Source: Poa pratensis
Lineage: Eukaryota > Streptophyta > Magnoliopsida > Poales > Poaceae
Assembly (NCBI GenBank): GCA_947311845.1
Contig: CAMZMU010000075.1
Span: 22,610,577-22,674,576, forward strand
Reading direction: 5' to 3'
Length of the DNA: 64,000 nt
In this document: positions 11,412 to 21,868 of the stretch, one piece after another
Layout: every line of letters starts with the position of its first letter
Numbering within the stretch: the first letter of the stretch is position 1
Notes under the pieces: model-generated
Databases searched by the model: none
Told to the model about the DNA's origin: nothing
Seen by the model: only the letters and a program-made list of their open reading frames with translations
Position numbers and translations under genes: made by a program

Positions 11412-11754
11412 TCAGGGAGTAACATCACCGGAAATTATCACAAAGCTGATGGTGATGTTTTGCCATAGTAGCTCCTAGTATGGGTGAGGTGACAGATTGC
11501 ATATCTTCAGGAGATAAATTTGTAACCAGCATAGATCTCTTTTCGTCCAGTTTTTACTTTGTTGATAGTATGGACACACTGGTTTAGTAGTAATAGAGTA
11601 GTACAGTATTTAGTATATTTGTAGAAAAGTATTCGAGTTTATTGTTTGGCAATGTGCAGGAGAAGAAATTTGTACTAGTTCTAGTATTATGTTGTTTGGT
11701 AGAAAGACCGAGTGATACCAAGCTGTGAGATGTAAATCCATTGAGTATTCAACA
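11412..11754 (+). other. 3' flank of the transporter gene
   Basis: AT-rich sequence downstream of the stop codon, probably 3' UTR and terminator. Several AATA-rich words (for example around 11,590-11,640) could serve polyadenylation, but no single signal stands out. No other gene is seen. Confidence 0.4.
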
Positions 11755-11815
11755 GCCCCGGCTAGCTCAGTTGGTAGAGCGCAAGGCTCTTAACCTTGTG
11801 GTCGTGGGTTCGAGC
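11755..11815 (+). pseudogene. Truncated tRNA-Lys(CTT)
   Basis: The segment matches plant tRNA-Lys through the D arm (TAGCTCAGTTGGTAGAGC), the anticodon arm with loop CTCTTAA (anticodon CTT, stem CAAGG/CCTTG), the variable loop and the 5' half of the T arm (GTGGGTTCGAG). The 3' half of the T stem and the acceptor strand are missing: CGCTTTCC follows instead of bases pairing with GTGGG and the 5' acceptor strand. The internal A and B boxes remain and a run of seven T follows at about 11,824, so transcription by Pol III is possible, but a normal tRNA cannot fold. It ends about 30 bases before a Helitron insertion. Confidence 0.75.
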
Positions 11816-13333
11816 GCTTTCCATTTTTTTGCTTTCCCATTACTAGTAATGTTGCACGTGCAACGCACGTATTGACTAATGCACACCATTTTTAGTCTGT
11901 TCAAAATTGCACTAAAAATCTCATCCAAATGTCAACCTACTAAATCTCAAAAAGAATGTCAACCAAATATTAATGCGTACAAATAAGTTGTAAGCCAAAT
12001 AATCATGTATCTGCAAAAATAAACTCTGGAAGGCACGATTATGAAGTGAGTTCGAAAGCTATATTGTAAACCTTTTACTTGAAAGCAGTATTCCCTTGTT
12101 TGTAACTTCAAAGTATGATGTTCAATATATTTGCAAGTTCATATCTGAAGTTTGAGTCAAATTAAGTTGTATACTATAAAGGGGGCGGAATAAGATATTC
12201 ATTTCCCCAAATTTTCTCCACCAGCCTTTCGTCTCTCTGTGGGTAAGTGGCTTGAATGTTGTAGTTGGACATCCTGGCATCAGTTTGGTTCACACAGCAG
12301 TAACAATTAGTCCTTTTACATAATTGGGTTAATTTTCTATAATAGCAGTATAATAACAATACTATGCTCCTTTCATGTCCACTAATAAGATACTCAAGTA
12401 AATTAGCTGGCGTAGCAATTTTCTCTACGTGTCAAGAAATACAGTCGATAAAAATTACTAGAAGACATAACCTCTCAAGACACTGGAGCAGCAGGACGCA
12501 GGGTAGCAAGGGCAAGGTACCGTCAGTCATGGTGCATAAGCAGCTGGCGGTAGCAGCTAGCAAGGTTCGATTAAGGGTAGGGACGGGACGGGTAGCCTGT
12601 AGCCACCGGCGGCCGGACGCTTGGTCACAGGTGTATGGAAAGGCTTGCGCCGGGGTGGTAGCAGGGGACGGGGCGGCGGCCTGGCAGGGCGCGCGTACGG
12701 CCAGGGAGACGGCCGTTCGAGCGGGGCGGCGGTGTACGGGCTGACCACATGCGTGCTCTATCTGTCATGGATTCTGGACGTGTCCTTGAAACATCCGCCA
12801 CCGGCCCTGAACGGGTTCAGCCGGCTCAGCGTGTGCGACATCGCCCCAAAGAAGCTCGCCTTCTTCCCCGCCGCCAACGCCATCGCCGCCGTCCCCGACC
12901 CGCTCCCCTTGCTGTGCTGCGTGTCGGACGACATGTGCGCCCGCATCAGGGCCATCTCTGACCGCAGCGCCTCATTCTCCCGCGCCAGCGCAGCGTCCGG
13001 CCGACCCGGCCTCCGACCTCGCCTCCTCGTCGTCGCCTGCGCCGGCGCTGTGGAGCTTCAGCTTGTCGTAGTAGAGCACGGCCTCTTCAACTTGTCGTAG
13101 TAGAGCACGGCCTGCAGCGAGACTTGTTTTGGGAGGCGCGCCGTGTAGGAGAGCTTGAGGGTGTCCATGACGCTGCACACCTTCTCCGCTCGATCTCGTC
13201 CAGCGTCGGGTGCGCCTTCCGTGCGCAGTACACGCAGTCGTGAGTGGCGCGCGCCGGCCACGCCCACGAACTTGGAGATCGGCACGGACTCTTCCGTCGC
13301 GATCTCCGCCGCCAACTCGTCCACCGTCTTGGC

Positions 13334-13766
13334 TGTTGTTTTATGGTGATCCAAATTCCGGCGGTAGTACCGCTGGGTTAAGCGGTACTACCGCTCGAGA
13401 GCTGCCGCCACCGCTACTGCCGCCGCTACCGCCAGAATGGCCGTCTGACGCACTTGTCCGGTACCGACTGGTACCGCTGGCGGTACCGCCGCCGGTACCG
13501 CCGCGGTGGGTTCGATTCCGGGTTGGACTGCAGCCGACCTAGGGTTTTATGCCATTATATTTCCTCTTGTAAGCCGCCGTTTTGGGGTAAGCCACACATT
13601 GTAAACCCACGGCGTTTGTAACCTCACCCGATATAGTGAAGTATTGCTGGCTGGCGCCCGTGGTTTTTTCCTCTCCTTTGTTTGGAGAGGTTTTCCACGT
13701 TAAAATCTCGTGTCCCCTTTGGTTTGATCGTTCCGCTCTTCGTCGTTTTTGCTATCGTTTACAACA
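13334..13766 (+). repeat. 5' LTR of the Copia element
   Basis: Starts TGTTGTTTTATGGTGATCC and ends TCGTTTACAACA. Just inside lies the hairpin GCGGTAGTACCGC...GCGGTACTACCGC, followed by several CGGTACCG-type words that may be regulatory. It is slightly longer than the 3' LTR because of extra CCGCTACCG-like units. Confidence 0.95.
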
Positions 13767-13768
13767 AG

Positions 13769-13780
13769 TGGTATCAGAGC
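13769..13780 (+). other. Primer-binding site of the Copia element
   Basis: TGGTATCAGAGC lies two bases after the 5' LTR. It is the standard site complementary to the 3' end of initiator tRNA-Met, used to prime reverse transcription in Copia elements. Confidence 0.95.
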
Positions 13781-13815
13781 CCTGTTTCAGATCTGTTTTC
13801 AGATTAGGGTTTTGG

Positions 13816-16800
13816 ATGGCATCGATGAAGTTCGATCTACCGGCGCTGGACTACAAGACGAGATTTTCGCTGTGGCAGGTCAAGATGCGTGCGATCCTCG
13901 CACAGTCCAATGATCTTGACGAGGCGCTGGAGAAATTCGGCGACAAGGATGCGGCGGCATGGACCGCCGATGAGAAGCGGAAAGACCGTAAGGCTTTATC
14001 GCTTATTCAACTTCATCTATCTAATGATATTCTGCAAGAAGTACTCCAGGAGAAAACCGCAGCGGCACTGTGGGCTAAGCTGGAGTCGATCTGCATGTCC
14101 AAAGATCTCACCAGCAAGATGCATGTGAAGATGAAGTTGTTCACGCACAAGTTGCAAGAAGGTGGTTCGGTAATGAATCACTTATCGATCTTTAAGGAGA
14201 TCGTTTCTGACCTAGTGTCGATGGAGGTAAAGTACGATGATGAAGATCTAGCACTTTTACTTCTATGCTCGCTGCCAAATTCCTTTGCAAATTTTCGTGA
14301 TACCATACTGTTAAGCCGTGATGAACTAACCACCGCGGAAGTATATGAGGCCCTGCTTGCCAGGGAAAAGATGAAAGGTATGGTACAGAAAGAGGAGTCG
14401 TCGTCCTCCAAGGGCGATGCTTTGCAGGTCCGAGGGAGGCCTGAGCAGCGAGATAACCACTACCACAACAACAACAGAGACAAGAGCAAGGGTGACAGAG
14501 GTCGCTCAAAGTCTAAAGGCCGTGACAAGTTCTGCAGGTATTGTAAGAAATCTAATCATGTCATTGATGATTGTTGGAAGTTGCAGAACAAGGAGAAAAG
14601 AAAAGGTACTTACCAACCGAAAAATAATGAAGGTAATGATACCGGTGAGGCTTCTGTTGTTGATGGTAGTTCTGATGGCGAATGCCTAGCTGTTTTAGCT
14701 GCATGTGTTTCTCGTCAGGATGAATGGATTCTAGATACTGCATGTTCTTTTCATATTTGCTGTAACAAAGATTGGTTCAGTTCTTATGAGTTAGTGCAGA
14801 CTGGAGATTTCGTGCGTGTGGGGAACGACCAGCAATGCAACATTGTTGGCGTTGGTTCCGTTCAGGTCAAGACACATGACGGTATGACACGCACGCTGAC
14901 GGGAGTGAAACACATACCAACCATGGCAAGAAATTTGATCTCGCTCAGTACCCTTGACTGTGACGGGTACAAGTACAAAGGAGGAAATAAACTCCTAAAG
15001 GTATCAAAAGGTTCTCTCATAGTTATGGTTGGTGATATGAATTCTGCTAAGTTATATGTTCTTAGAGGTAGCACGTTATCTGGTACTGTTGCTGCTGTTT
15101 CTCATGATGACGCTAGTAAAACTAACCTTTGGCATAAGCGTCTTGGACATATGAGTGAACTTGGTATGGCAGAATTGATCAAGAGAGACTTGCTGCAAGG
15201 ATGCAGTTTGGGTAAGATGCAGTTCTGTGAACACTGCATTTTCGGTAAGCACACAAGAGTTAAGTTTAATGCTTCTGTCACACCACCAAAGGTACACTTG
15301 ATTATGTACATGCTGATGTTTGGGGGCCATCTCGTAAGCCCTCTTATGGTGGTGCTCGTTATATGCTTACCATTATTGATGATTACTCTAGAAGAGTTTG
15401 GCCTTATTTCATGAAAAATAAGGATGATACGTTTGCTGCTTTTAAAGAGTGGAAAGCTATGATTGAAAGGCAAACAGAAAGGAAGGTGAAATTACTTCGT
15501 ACTGACAATGGTGGCGAATTTTGTTCGAATGCCTTTAATGATTATTGCAGGAAAGAAGGCATTGTCAGGCACCTCACCATCCCGTACACGCCTCAGCAGA
15601 ATGGTGTAGCGGAGCGGATGAACAGGACCATCATCTCCAAGGCTCGCTGCATGATCTCCAACGCTCGCATGAGTAAGCGTTTTTGGGCTGAGGCGGCTGC
15701 CACCGCCTGCTACTTGATAAACAGGTCACCATCTATTCCCCTCGACAAGAAAACTCCCATGAGGTATGGTCAGTACTCCTGCTGATTATTCACAACTTAA
15801 AGTTTTCGGCTGCACTGCTTATGCTCATGTTGATAATGGAAAGTTAGAGCCGAGAGCTATTAAGTGTGTGTTCATTGGTTATGGTTCGGGTGTAAAAGGA
15901 TACAAGTTGTGGAATCCCGAAACTAAAGGCTTTTATGAGCAGGAGTGTTGTTTTCAATGAATCTGTTATGTACTTTGATAAGTTGTCCTCAGATGTTTTG
16001 CCAGATTTTTCTGAGGAGCAGGTTCGTGTCGAGGTGGAGCACTCTGTTGAAAAAAAATGTCACTGTTGACAATGATGGTGCTGCTACTTCAGATGATTCT
16101 GATCCTGATTCTGCTGGTTCTGATGATTCTGTTCTTCTGATTCTGATAATAATAATGTTCAGAACTCACCCCCTGTTTTGCAGCCACAACAGTCTATTGC
16201 TGCTCGTAGGAACAGGAGGAATTGTGGTCCTCGACCACGTTTAATTGAAGAGTGTAACATTGTTGATTATGCTCTGAGTTGTGCAGAACAGGTGGAGCAC
16301 GGACATGAGCCGTCCACTATACTGAAGCTATTGGTTCCGGTGACCGCGAGAAGTGGCTTGCTGCTATGCAAGAAGAATGCAGTCACTCGATAAGAATGGC
16401 ACATGGGAAGTTGTGCGCTTGCCTAAGAAAAAGAAGGCAGTCCGCTGTAAGTGGATCTTCAAGAGAAAGGAGGGTTTATCTCCTAGCGAGCCTCCGAGGT
16501 TTAAGGCAAGGTTAGTTGCAAAAGGCTTCAGTCAAATTCCAGGTGTTGATTATAATGATGTTTTCTCTCCAGTTGTTAAGCATAGTTCAATTCGTACATT
16601 CTTTGGTATTGTTGCTATGCGTGATCTTGAGCTTGAGCAGTTAGATGTAAAGACTGCGTTTCTGCATGGAGAGTTGGAGGAGGAGATATACATGGACCAG
16701 CCAGAAGGGTTCATAGTGCCTGGTAAGGAGGATCTTGTGTGTAAGTTGAAAAGGTCCTTATACGGTTTGAAACAATCTCCTCGTCAGTGGTATAAAAGGT

Positions 16801-17861
16801 TTGATTCTTTTATGTTGTCACATGGCTTTAAGAGGTCTGAATTTGATAGCTGTGTGTACATTAAGTTTGTTAATGGATCACCTATATACCTGTTATTATA
16901 TGTTGATGATATGTTGATTGCTGCCAAGAGCAAGAAAGATATCGCTGCTCTCAAGTCACAGTTGAGTAGCGAGTTTGAGATGAAGGATCTTGGTGCTGCT
17001 AAGAAAATTCTAGGTATGGAGATTACCCGTGACAGAAATTCTGGTTTGTTGTTTCTTAGTCAGCAAAATTACATTAAGAAAGTTCTTCATCGTTTTAACA
17101 TGCATGATGCAAAGTCTGTTAGTACTCCTATTGCTCCTCACTTTAAATTGTCAGCTGAACAATGTCCTAGTACGGATGAGGATTTTGAGTACATGTCTAG
17201 AGTTCCATATTCTAGTGCTGTTGGTTCTTTAATGTATGCCATGGTTTGCTCACGTCCAGATTTATCATATGCTATGAGTTTGGTTAGTAGATATATGGCT
17301 AATCCTGGTAAAGAACATTGGAAGGCTGTTCAGTGGATTTTCAGGTACCTTCGTGGCACATCCAATGCTTGCCTCAAGTTCGGCAAGACTGATGAGGGAC
17401 TCGTAGGCTATGTGGATTCAGATTTTGCTGCCGATTTGGATAAGAGGAGATCCCTCACAGGTTATGTGTTCACGCTTGGTGGTTGTGCCGTGAGTTGGAG
17501 GGCAACGTTACAATCTGTTGTTGCCCAGTCTACCACTGAAGCAGAGTACATGGCTATTGCTGAAGCATGTAAAGAATCGGTTTGGCTGAAAGGTTTGTTT
17601 GCTGAGCTTTGTGGAGATGATACTTGCATTAACCTGTTTTGTGATAGTCAGAGTGCTATTTACCTTACCAAGGATCAGATGTTCCATGAGAGAACAAAGC
17701 ACATTGACGTCAAATACCATTATGTGCGTGATGTTGTTGCAAAAGGTAAGCTGAAGGTATGCAAGATAAGTACTCATGATAATCCTGCTGATATGATGAC
17801 AAAGCCAGTTCCTGTTACTAAGTTCGAGCTTTGCTCGGGCTTAGTTGGTATCACTGTCTAG
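13816..17861 (+). pseudogene. Copia gag-pol with clustered frameshifts
   Basis: The start MASMKFDLPALDYK at 13,816 is the usual beginning of this gag; upstream codons in the same frame are leader. Gag has the zinc knuckle CRYCKKSNHVIDDC (about 14,533-14,574), then protease with WILDTACSFH, then the integrase HHCC region (LWHKRLGH...CEHC, 15,130-15,250). The frame is lost near 15,295 in the integrase. It continues in a second frame through DNGGEF and TPQQNGVAERMNR, and shifts again near 15,770, 15,950, in the A run at about 16,054, near 16,130 and near 16,385. Reverse transcriptase (LLLYVDDM at about 16,890) and RNase H ([20 protein letters not shown]) are then open to the stop at 17,861. Gag-protease and RT-RNase H are intact; only the integrase and linker are broken. 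Confidence 0.93.
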
Positions 17862-17957
17862 CCCAAGAGGCTATTTGGCGCCGAAGGTGTTTCTTTGTTG
17901 TTTTCAGGGTGAAGGTTCTCATTCATGCTACAAGATGGAATTTGTCTCAAGGTGGAG

Positions 17958-18369
17958 TGTTGTTTTATGGTGATCCAAATTCCAGCGGTAGTACCGCTGG
18001 GTTAAGCGGTACTACCGCTCGAGAGCTGCCGCCACTGCTACCGCCAGAATGGCCGTCTGACGCACTTGTCCGGTACCGGCTGGTACCGCTGGCGGTACCG
18101 CCGCCGTGGGATCGATTCCGGGTTGGACTGCAGCCGACCTAGAGTTTTATGCCATTATATATTCCTCTTGTAAGCCGCCGTTTTGGGGTAAGCCACACAT
18201 TGTAAACCCACGGCGTTTGTAACCTCACCCGATATAGTGAAGTATTGCTGGCTGGCGCCTGTGGTTTTTTCCTCTCCTTTGTTTGGAGATGTTTTCCACG
18301 TTAAAATCTCGTGTCCCCTTTGGTTTGATCGTTCCGCTCTTCGTCGTTTATTCGCTATCGTTTACAACA
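17958..18369 (+). repeat. 3' LTR of the Copia element
   Basis: Starts TGTTGTTTTATGG right after the purine-rich tract CTCAAGGTGGAG (17,946-17,957), which acts as the plus-strand primer. Ends TTTACAACA, followed by the TTGGC target duplication. It matches the 5' LTR apart from indels in the GC-rich hairpin region. Confidence 0.95.
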
Positions 18370-18727
18370 TTGGCCACCTTCTCCAACGCACCCTCGCCCA
18401 ACGCCACCGCTCCCCGACATCGACGCCCTCCTGTTCCGCCTGGCTCCAAAGTCGCGCTCCATGGACGCGGCGACGATGCGCCGAAAGGCGCGCCAGAGTC
18501 GCGCTCCACAGATGCGGCGACGACCCGCCGAAGGGTCTCCGTGTTGGTGGCAGCGCCTGCGATTCTTTTGAGTTTTGTTTTTAGTGGTGGCAAATCCCGT
18601 AATTATCAGGAAACGAAAATATGTGTTGAGTTGTCAAACATTGGAGCAATCTAAACCATTGGCCAAATATTGAATGGCTCAGATTTAATGTATCAACACA
18701 AGTTTGCTCTTTTAATAGTAGTATAGA

Positions 18728-19475
18728 TATGGCATTGGTTTGGCTCAGAAACTGTAACACAAAGGGGTTGTGTGTTGTGACCTGATTTTCTCAAATTTGA
18801 GAGTGCAACGCCTTTGATGTGTGAGCTTTATGTAATTTAAACAAGTCGCTAGTAGTTCATCCTGAGAGGAATGGCTCACCAAACTGAAATTGGTGAAAGT
18901 ATACCGGCCTACCAGTGGTGTGGTTAATTCCATTTCTCATTTCTGGAACAATGTGGTTGGTGCGATTATGTTGTGAGGGGCGGAACCATATCTGTTTTGA
19001 CCTGGCAAATTATTCAAGTGGCGCAGATTTTGTTCAAATCCAAAGGATTTGAGTTTTTTTCCTACAAATAAAAAAAATAAGCTAATGGAACTTCAAATTT
19101 TGTGTGAGGGCATAGGCACCTGGTGGCGTGTACTTGTGTGACTTGGTGCCTTCTTATGCATCGGAATTGGTCGTAGATGATTGTCTAAACCCTATTCATT
19201 TTTTTATAGGTAGTTTCTAAATGTACATAGTTAGAATTTTGAGTTCTGCTCCCCCTAATATACCGGATCGACATGATACCTTGACCTTTTAAAATTAGAC
19301 AACTTTGCTCATTCTCCTGGTCCAAAGCGGTTCGATGGATGACATGTTAGTGGTTTCGCACTTGTGACAACACAATGAACACGCTCTCACATATATGCAG
19401 CTCATAAAGAAATACAAAAACATAGGAGTAGATGACAACTAGTATTATGAACTTTAGTTGTGGTATGACACAAAA
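18728..19475. other. Intergenic stretch, no gene recognised
   Basis: AT-rich DNA between two Helitron boundaries. Short open frames on the minus strand show no domain. Nothing further can be supported. Confidence 0.4.
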
Positions 19476-19510
19476 CTAGTTGAATGCCCGTGCGTTGCTA
19501 CGGTCGATAG
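19476..19510 (-). mobile_element. Helitron 3' terminus, element body to the right
   Basis: On the minus strand the sequence reads CCGTAGCAACGCACGGGCA, then TTCAA, then CTAG followed by T. CCGT and ACGG can pair as a hairpin just before CTAG. This is the usual 3' end of a Triticeae Helitron. The matching 5' end must lie at a higher coordinate. A weak candidate (TCTATTCAG on the minus strand) is near 20,943, but it is not secure, so only the terminus is annotated. Confidence 0.5.
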
Positions 19511-19704
19511 AATTTATTTCCTCATTGACACACATTTAAACAAGTAACAAATTTGATAAAGAATTTTCTGGATTTTTGAATTTCTATAGACATCTCGATT
19601 TAGTAAAAAGAAAAATAATCTGGCAAAAGGAAATCATGCTATTTGTTGAGAAAACCATGACGGAAGAAAGATATTGCTGAAATTTCTAGCTATGAACTGT
19701 ATCC

Positions 19705-19995
19705 CTACATGAAGGCACCTCCCTGTGCTGTTCCAAACAACTCTTGATAATACGAACTGAGTGTTGCCATAGGAGCAGCATCCAATATGGCCAGTCGCTG
19801 CTCCTGGTGCTTCGGTGACTTCTTGCTTGGAGCGGCGACGATGAGTTGTTCTTCGGTGGATTCTTCCATGTTGCCATACAAGCTGAGGTGCAAGGCTTTA
19901 GCAGATAGGCTACCATGTTGGTCTTTAGTTTTGGCTAAGCGGATGGATTCAGCGGAGGAAAACTGCTGTGCTCTCCGCTCACCATCCCTGGCAGC
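19705..19995 (-). CDS. Exon-like fragment, C-terminal end of an unidentified protein
   Basis: An open minus-strand frame runs from about 19,995 (an in-frame TGA lies just upstream, and candidate AG splice acceptors surround it) to a stop at about 19,707. It encodes about 95 residues with normal composition, including SAESIRLAKTKDQHGSLSAK and a serine/lysine-rich tail before ELFGTAQGGAFM. It looks like a last exon. I do not recognise the family and see no membrane segment. It lies next to a Helitron 3' terminus in the same orientation, so it may be captured gene material. Alternatively it is the 3' end of a host gene whose other exons are not apparent. Confidence 0.35.
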   Translation of the reverse strand, partial: AARDGERRAQQFSSAESIRLAKTKDQHGSLSAKALHLSLYGNMEESTEEQLIVAAPSKKSPKHQEQRLAILDAAPMATLSSYYQELFGTAQGGAFM

Positions 19996-21563
19996 TCAAG
20001 TGTCCGAGACGGCAACAATGAGTTTCATTGTAGATTAGCCTCCTAACAGCCACCTTACTTCAAAGATAATAACCCCAGCTCGTGCTTGCACCTGGTAACT
20101 GTTTGTACAAACACGTGTGTCATCGGTTAGAAGATAACTAACAGACCTATGATTTAAAATCACTGACCAGTCAATTAAATGTACAAAACCTGATAACTGT
20201 AAAAGTAACTCGAATGTTTAGCGACAGAAGCACTCCTGGAGGTACTATGCTATTTTGGTTCTCTGCCTTCAGAAGTCATTTTTAGCAAGACACCGATTTG
20301 ATTGTGCTAATATAATTGTTTGTCACATAACTTGGAGTCTCTATATCCAATTGCTCATATAAACAAAGAAACGCTCGCATAATGTTCAAAATGCAAAACA
20401 ATAGGCACATGGCAGGAGATTTGTGGTACTTTAGAATAAACTACATGATCATCTTCAACAAAACAAAATAATAAGCATCTGTATAAATATGACATCATAA
20501 CAGCACATACGGAATGCAAAGTGGAGTACCAGGCTGACCATGTGCAGATGCAACGGCAGATGGCATTCAAGCATTTCGTCAAACATGTCTAAGGCATACA
20601 CACATGCTGTAGGAAAGTTTCATCTGCTATACCTGCAGCGCTGCTATGTGAGTGGTGGACTGCGCTGCTATGCAAGTGGTGGACTATGCTGCTCCGGCGA
20701 CGCGCGACGATTAACAGGATTGCGCGGCTCGCACAGCGCATGAGTAGTGATAACATGGTTGCATTAAGGTATCTTAAATTTTCAGCTTCTTATTGTTCGG
20801 GTCACAGTAATATTGTTCATTAGTTGGTTTTTTGTTGTATAAATTATGAAGATGCAATGGTTTTTTTTGCAATGTCAAGCTTACAAATATATAAATCAGA
20901 TAGTACTAACTCTATAAGAGGGCCTCCCTAATTTTCTGAATAGATACAAGCCCCACCTGCAGCTTCAAAACCCAACAATTTTGGACACTGAAGTGACCAA
21001 CAACGACGTACCATTGGAATTATAGGCCATCATCAGACAATGGTATACTTGATTAGATACTTGACACATACACATGAGTACATGACATAGGACAAAAATC
21101 GCAACAAAAAAAGGACCAAAAATACTCAAGTATACTGTTCTGTAAACTGAATGAAAAAATCTAATTGAGAAATCTGAACAGAACCTTGAATGGGTGTGTC
21201 CGTTTCTTTCTTGATCATCACTGACTAAATTAATCTAAGATGACAGAACTTACTGGTATAAGCCAATAAACAAGGAAATACATCAAACTGGTCCTTTTAG
21301 GTTGATTACCAATATCAGATTCGATTTGTAGTACTAAGGAACCATCTCTGGAAATGGAAAAAAAAAACACTATATGGGGAACTCAAATCCAACGAAAGGG
21401 ATGTTACTATCTGAGGAACTAAAAATTGACGTCTGAAGCGGATAGAAGCATACCACGGGGTCTGCTGATATGGGAAACACAAGGTTCTCACCTCGACCAT
21501 AGGGCAGGCAGCGTCCATGGCCGAGTGTTCAGGTCGCGGGATCCATGCTCCAAGCACGGTAGC
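19996..21563. other. Intergenic or intronic stretch with a diverged 90-base repeat
   Basis: Mostly AT-rich. A GC-rich segment at about 20,636-20,745 (words GCGCTGCTATG and GTGGTGGACTGCGCTGCT) resembles 21,772-21,865 (GCGCTGTGCGAGTGGTGGACTGCGCTCCT). The two are direct diverged copies. No gene can be assigned. Confidence 0.4.
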
Positions 21564-21868
21564 TCAAGATCTGGGCCACGGACGGCATCGACCTCTCGTG
21601 GCAGCGCGTCTTCCCCTGAAATCCGGTGATGGTCGTCTCTCACGCTGCGGTGGCCGGGGCGGATGGCTGCGGTGGCATCGGCGGCGGCGCGTTGGAGAGG
21701 AGGCAGGCGGCGTTCCTGAGGACGGGGTCCAGCTCATGGTCGCCAGCCGCTCCTCCAAGCAACGGCGCGACGTGCGGCGCTGTGCGAGTGGTGGACTGCG
21801 CTCCTCCCGCGGACGCGCGACGACGAATAGGATTGGGCTGCTCGCGACGGCCAGGAGTGCAGCCGCAC

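Larger units (their letters stand above)
13334..18369 (+). mobile_element. Complete Copia LTR retrotransposon, Tork/TNT1-like
   Basis: Bounded by LTRs of 433 and 412 bp (TG...CA) and by the 5-bp target duplication TTGGC at 13,329-13,333 and 18,370-18,374. The domain order gag, protease, integrase, reverse transcriptase, RNase H defines Copia. Protein motifs resemble the TNT1/Tork group. The two LTRs differ by two short GC-rich indels and scattered substitutions, so the element is not brand new. It is inserted in the Helitron described above and is transcribed in the opposite direction to it. Confidence 0.95.
12758..18593 (-). pseudogene. Helitron-captured NPH3-domain gene fragment
   Basis: Two pieces, 18,593-18,375 and 13,333-12,758, become continuous in frame when the Copia insertion and one TTGGC are removed. 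The joined sense includes EKVAKTVDELAAEIATEESV, then KFVG and EKVCSVMDTLKLS. This is the conserved core of NPH3 proteins (partners of BTB domains in phototropin signalling and ubiquitin ligase adaptors). Part of the helix that should read like KAHPTLDEIER is visible in another frame near 13,200, so a frameshift is present. A 25-bp tandem duplication (about 13,056-13,110) causes another break. The distal part near 12,955-12,758 contains FFGAMSHTLSRLNPF, like NPH3-family C-termini. The BTB part is absent. Not functional. Confidence 0.7.
11843..18727 (-). mobile_element. Helitron carrying an NPH3 gene fragment, split by a Copia element
   Basis: Read on the minus strand, the 5' end is TCTATACTACTATTAAAAG preceded by A, a standard grass Helitron start. 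The 3' end is the palindrome GTTGCACGTGCAAC, then ATTA, then CTAG followed by T. Removing the Copia insertion and one copy of its 5-bp target duplication leaves about 1.84 kb. The interior holds sense-oriented pieces of an NPH3-family gene (separate entry) and no Rep/helicase, so the element is non-autonomous. Both ends fit the A/T insertion rule. Confidence 0.75.

Noticed and set aside
20930..20950. Helitron 5' end (TCTATTCAG on the minus strand) to pair with 19,476
   Set aside because: The match to the expected start is weak and any AT-rich region gives similar hits by chance.
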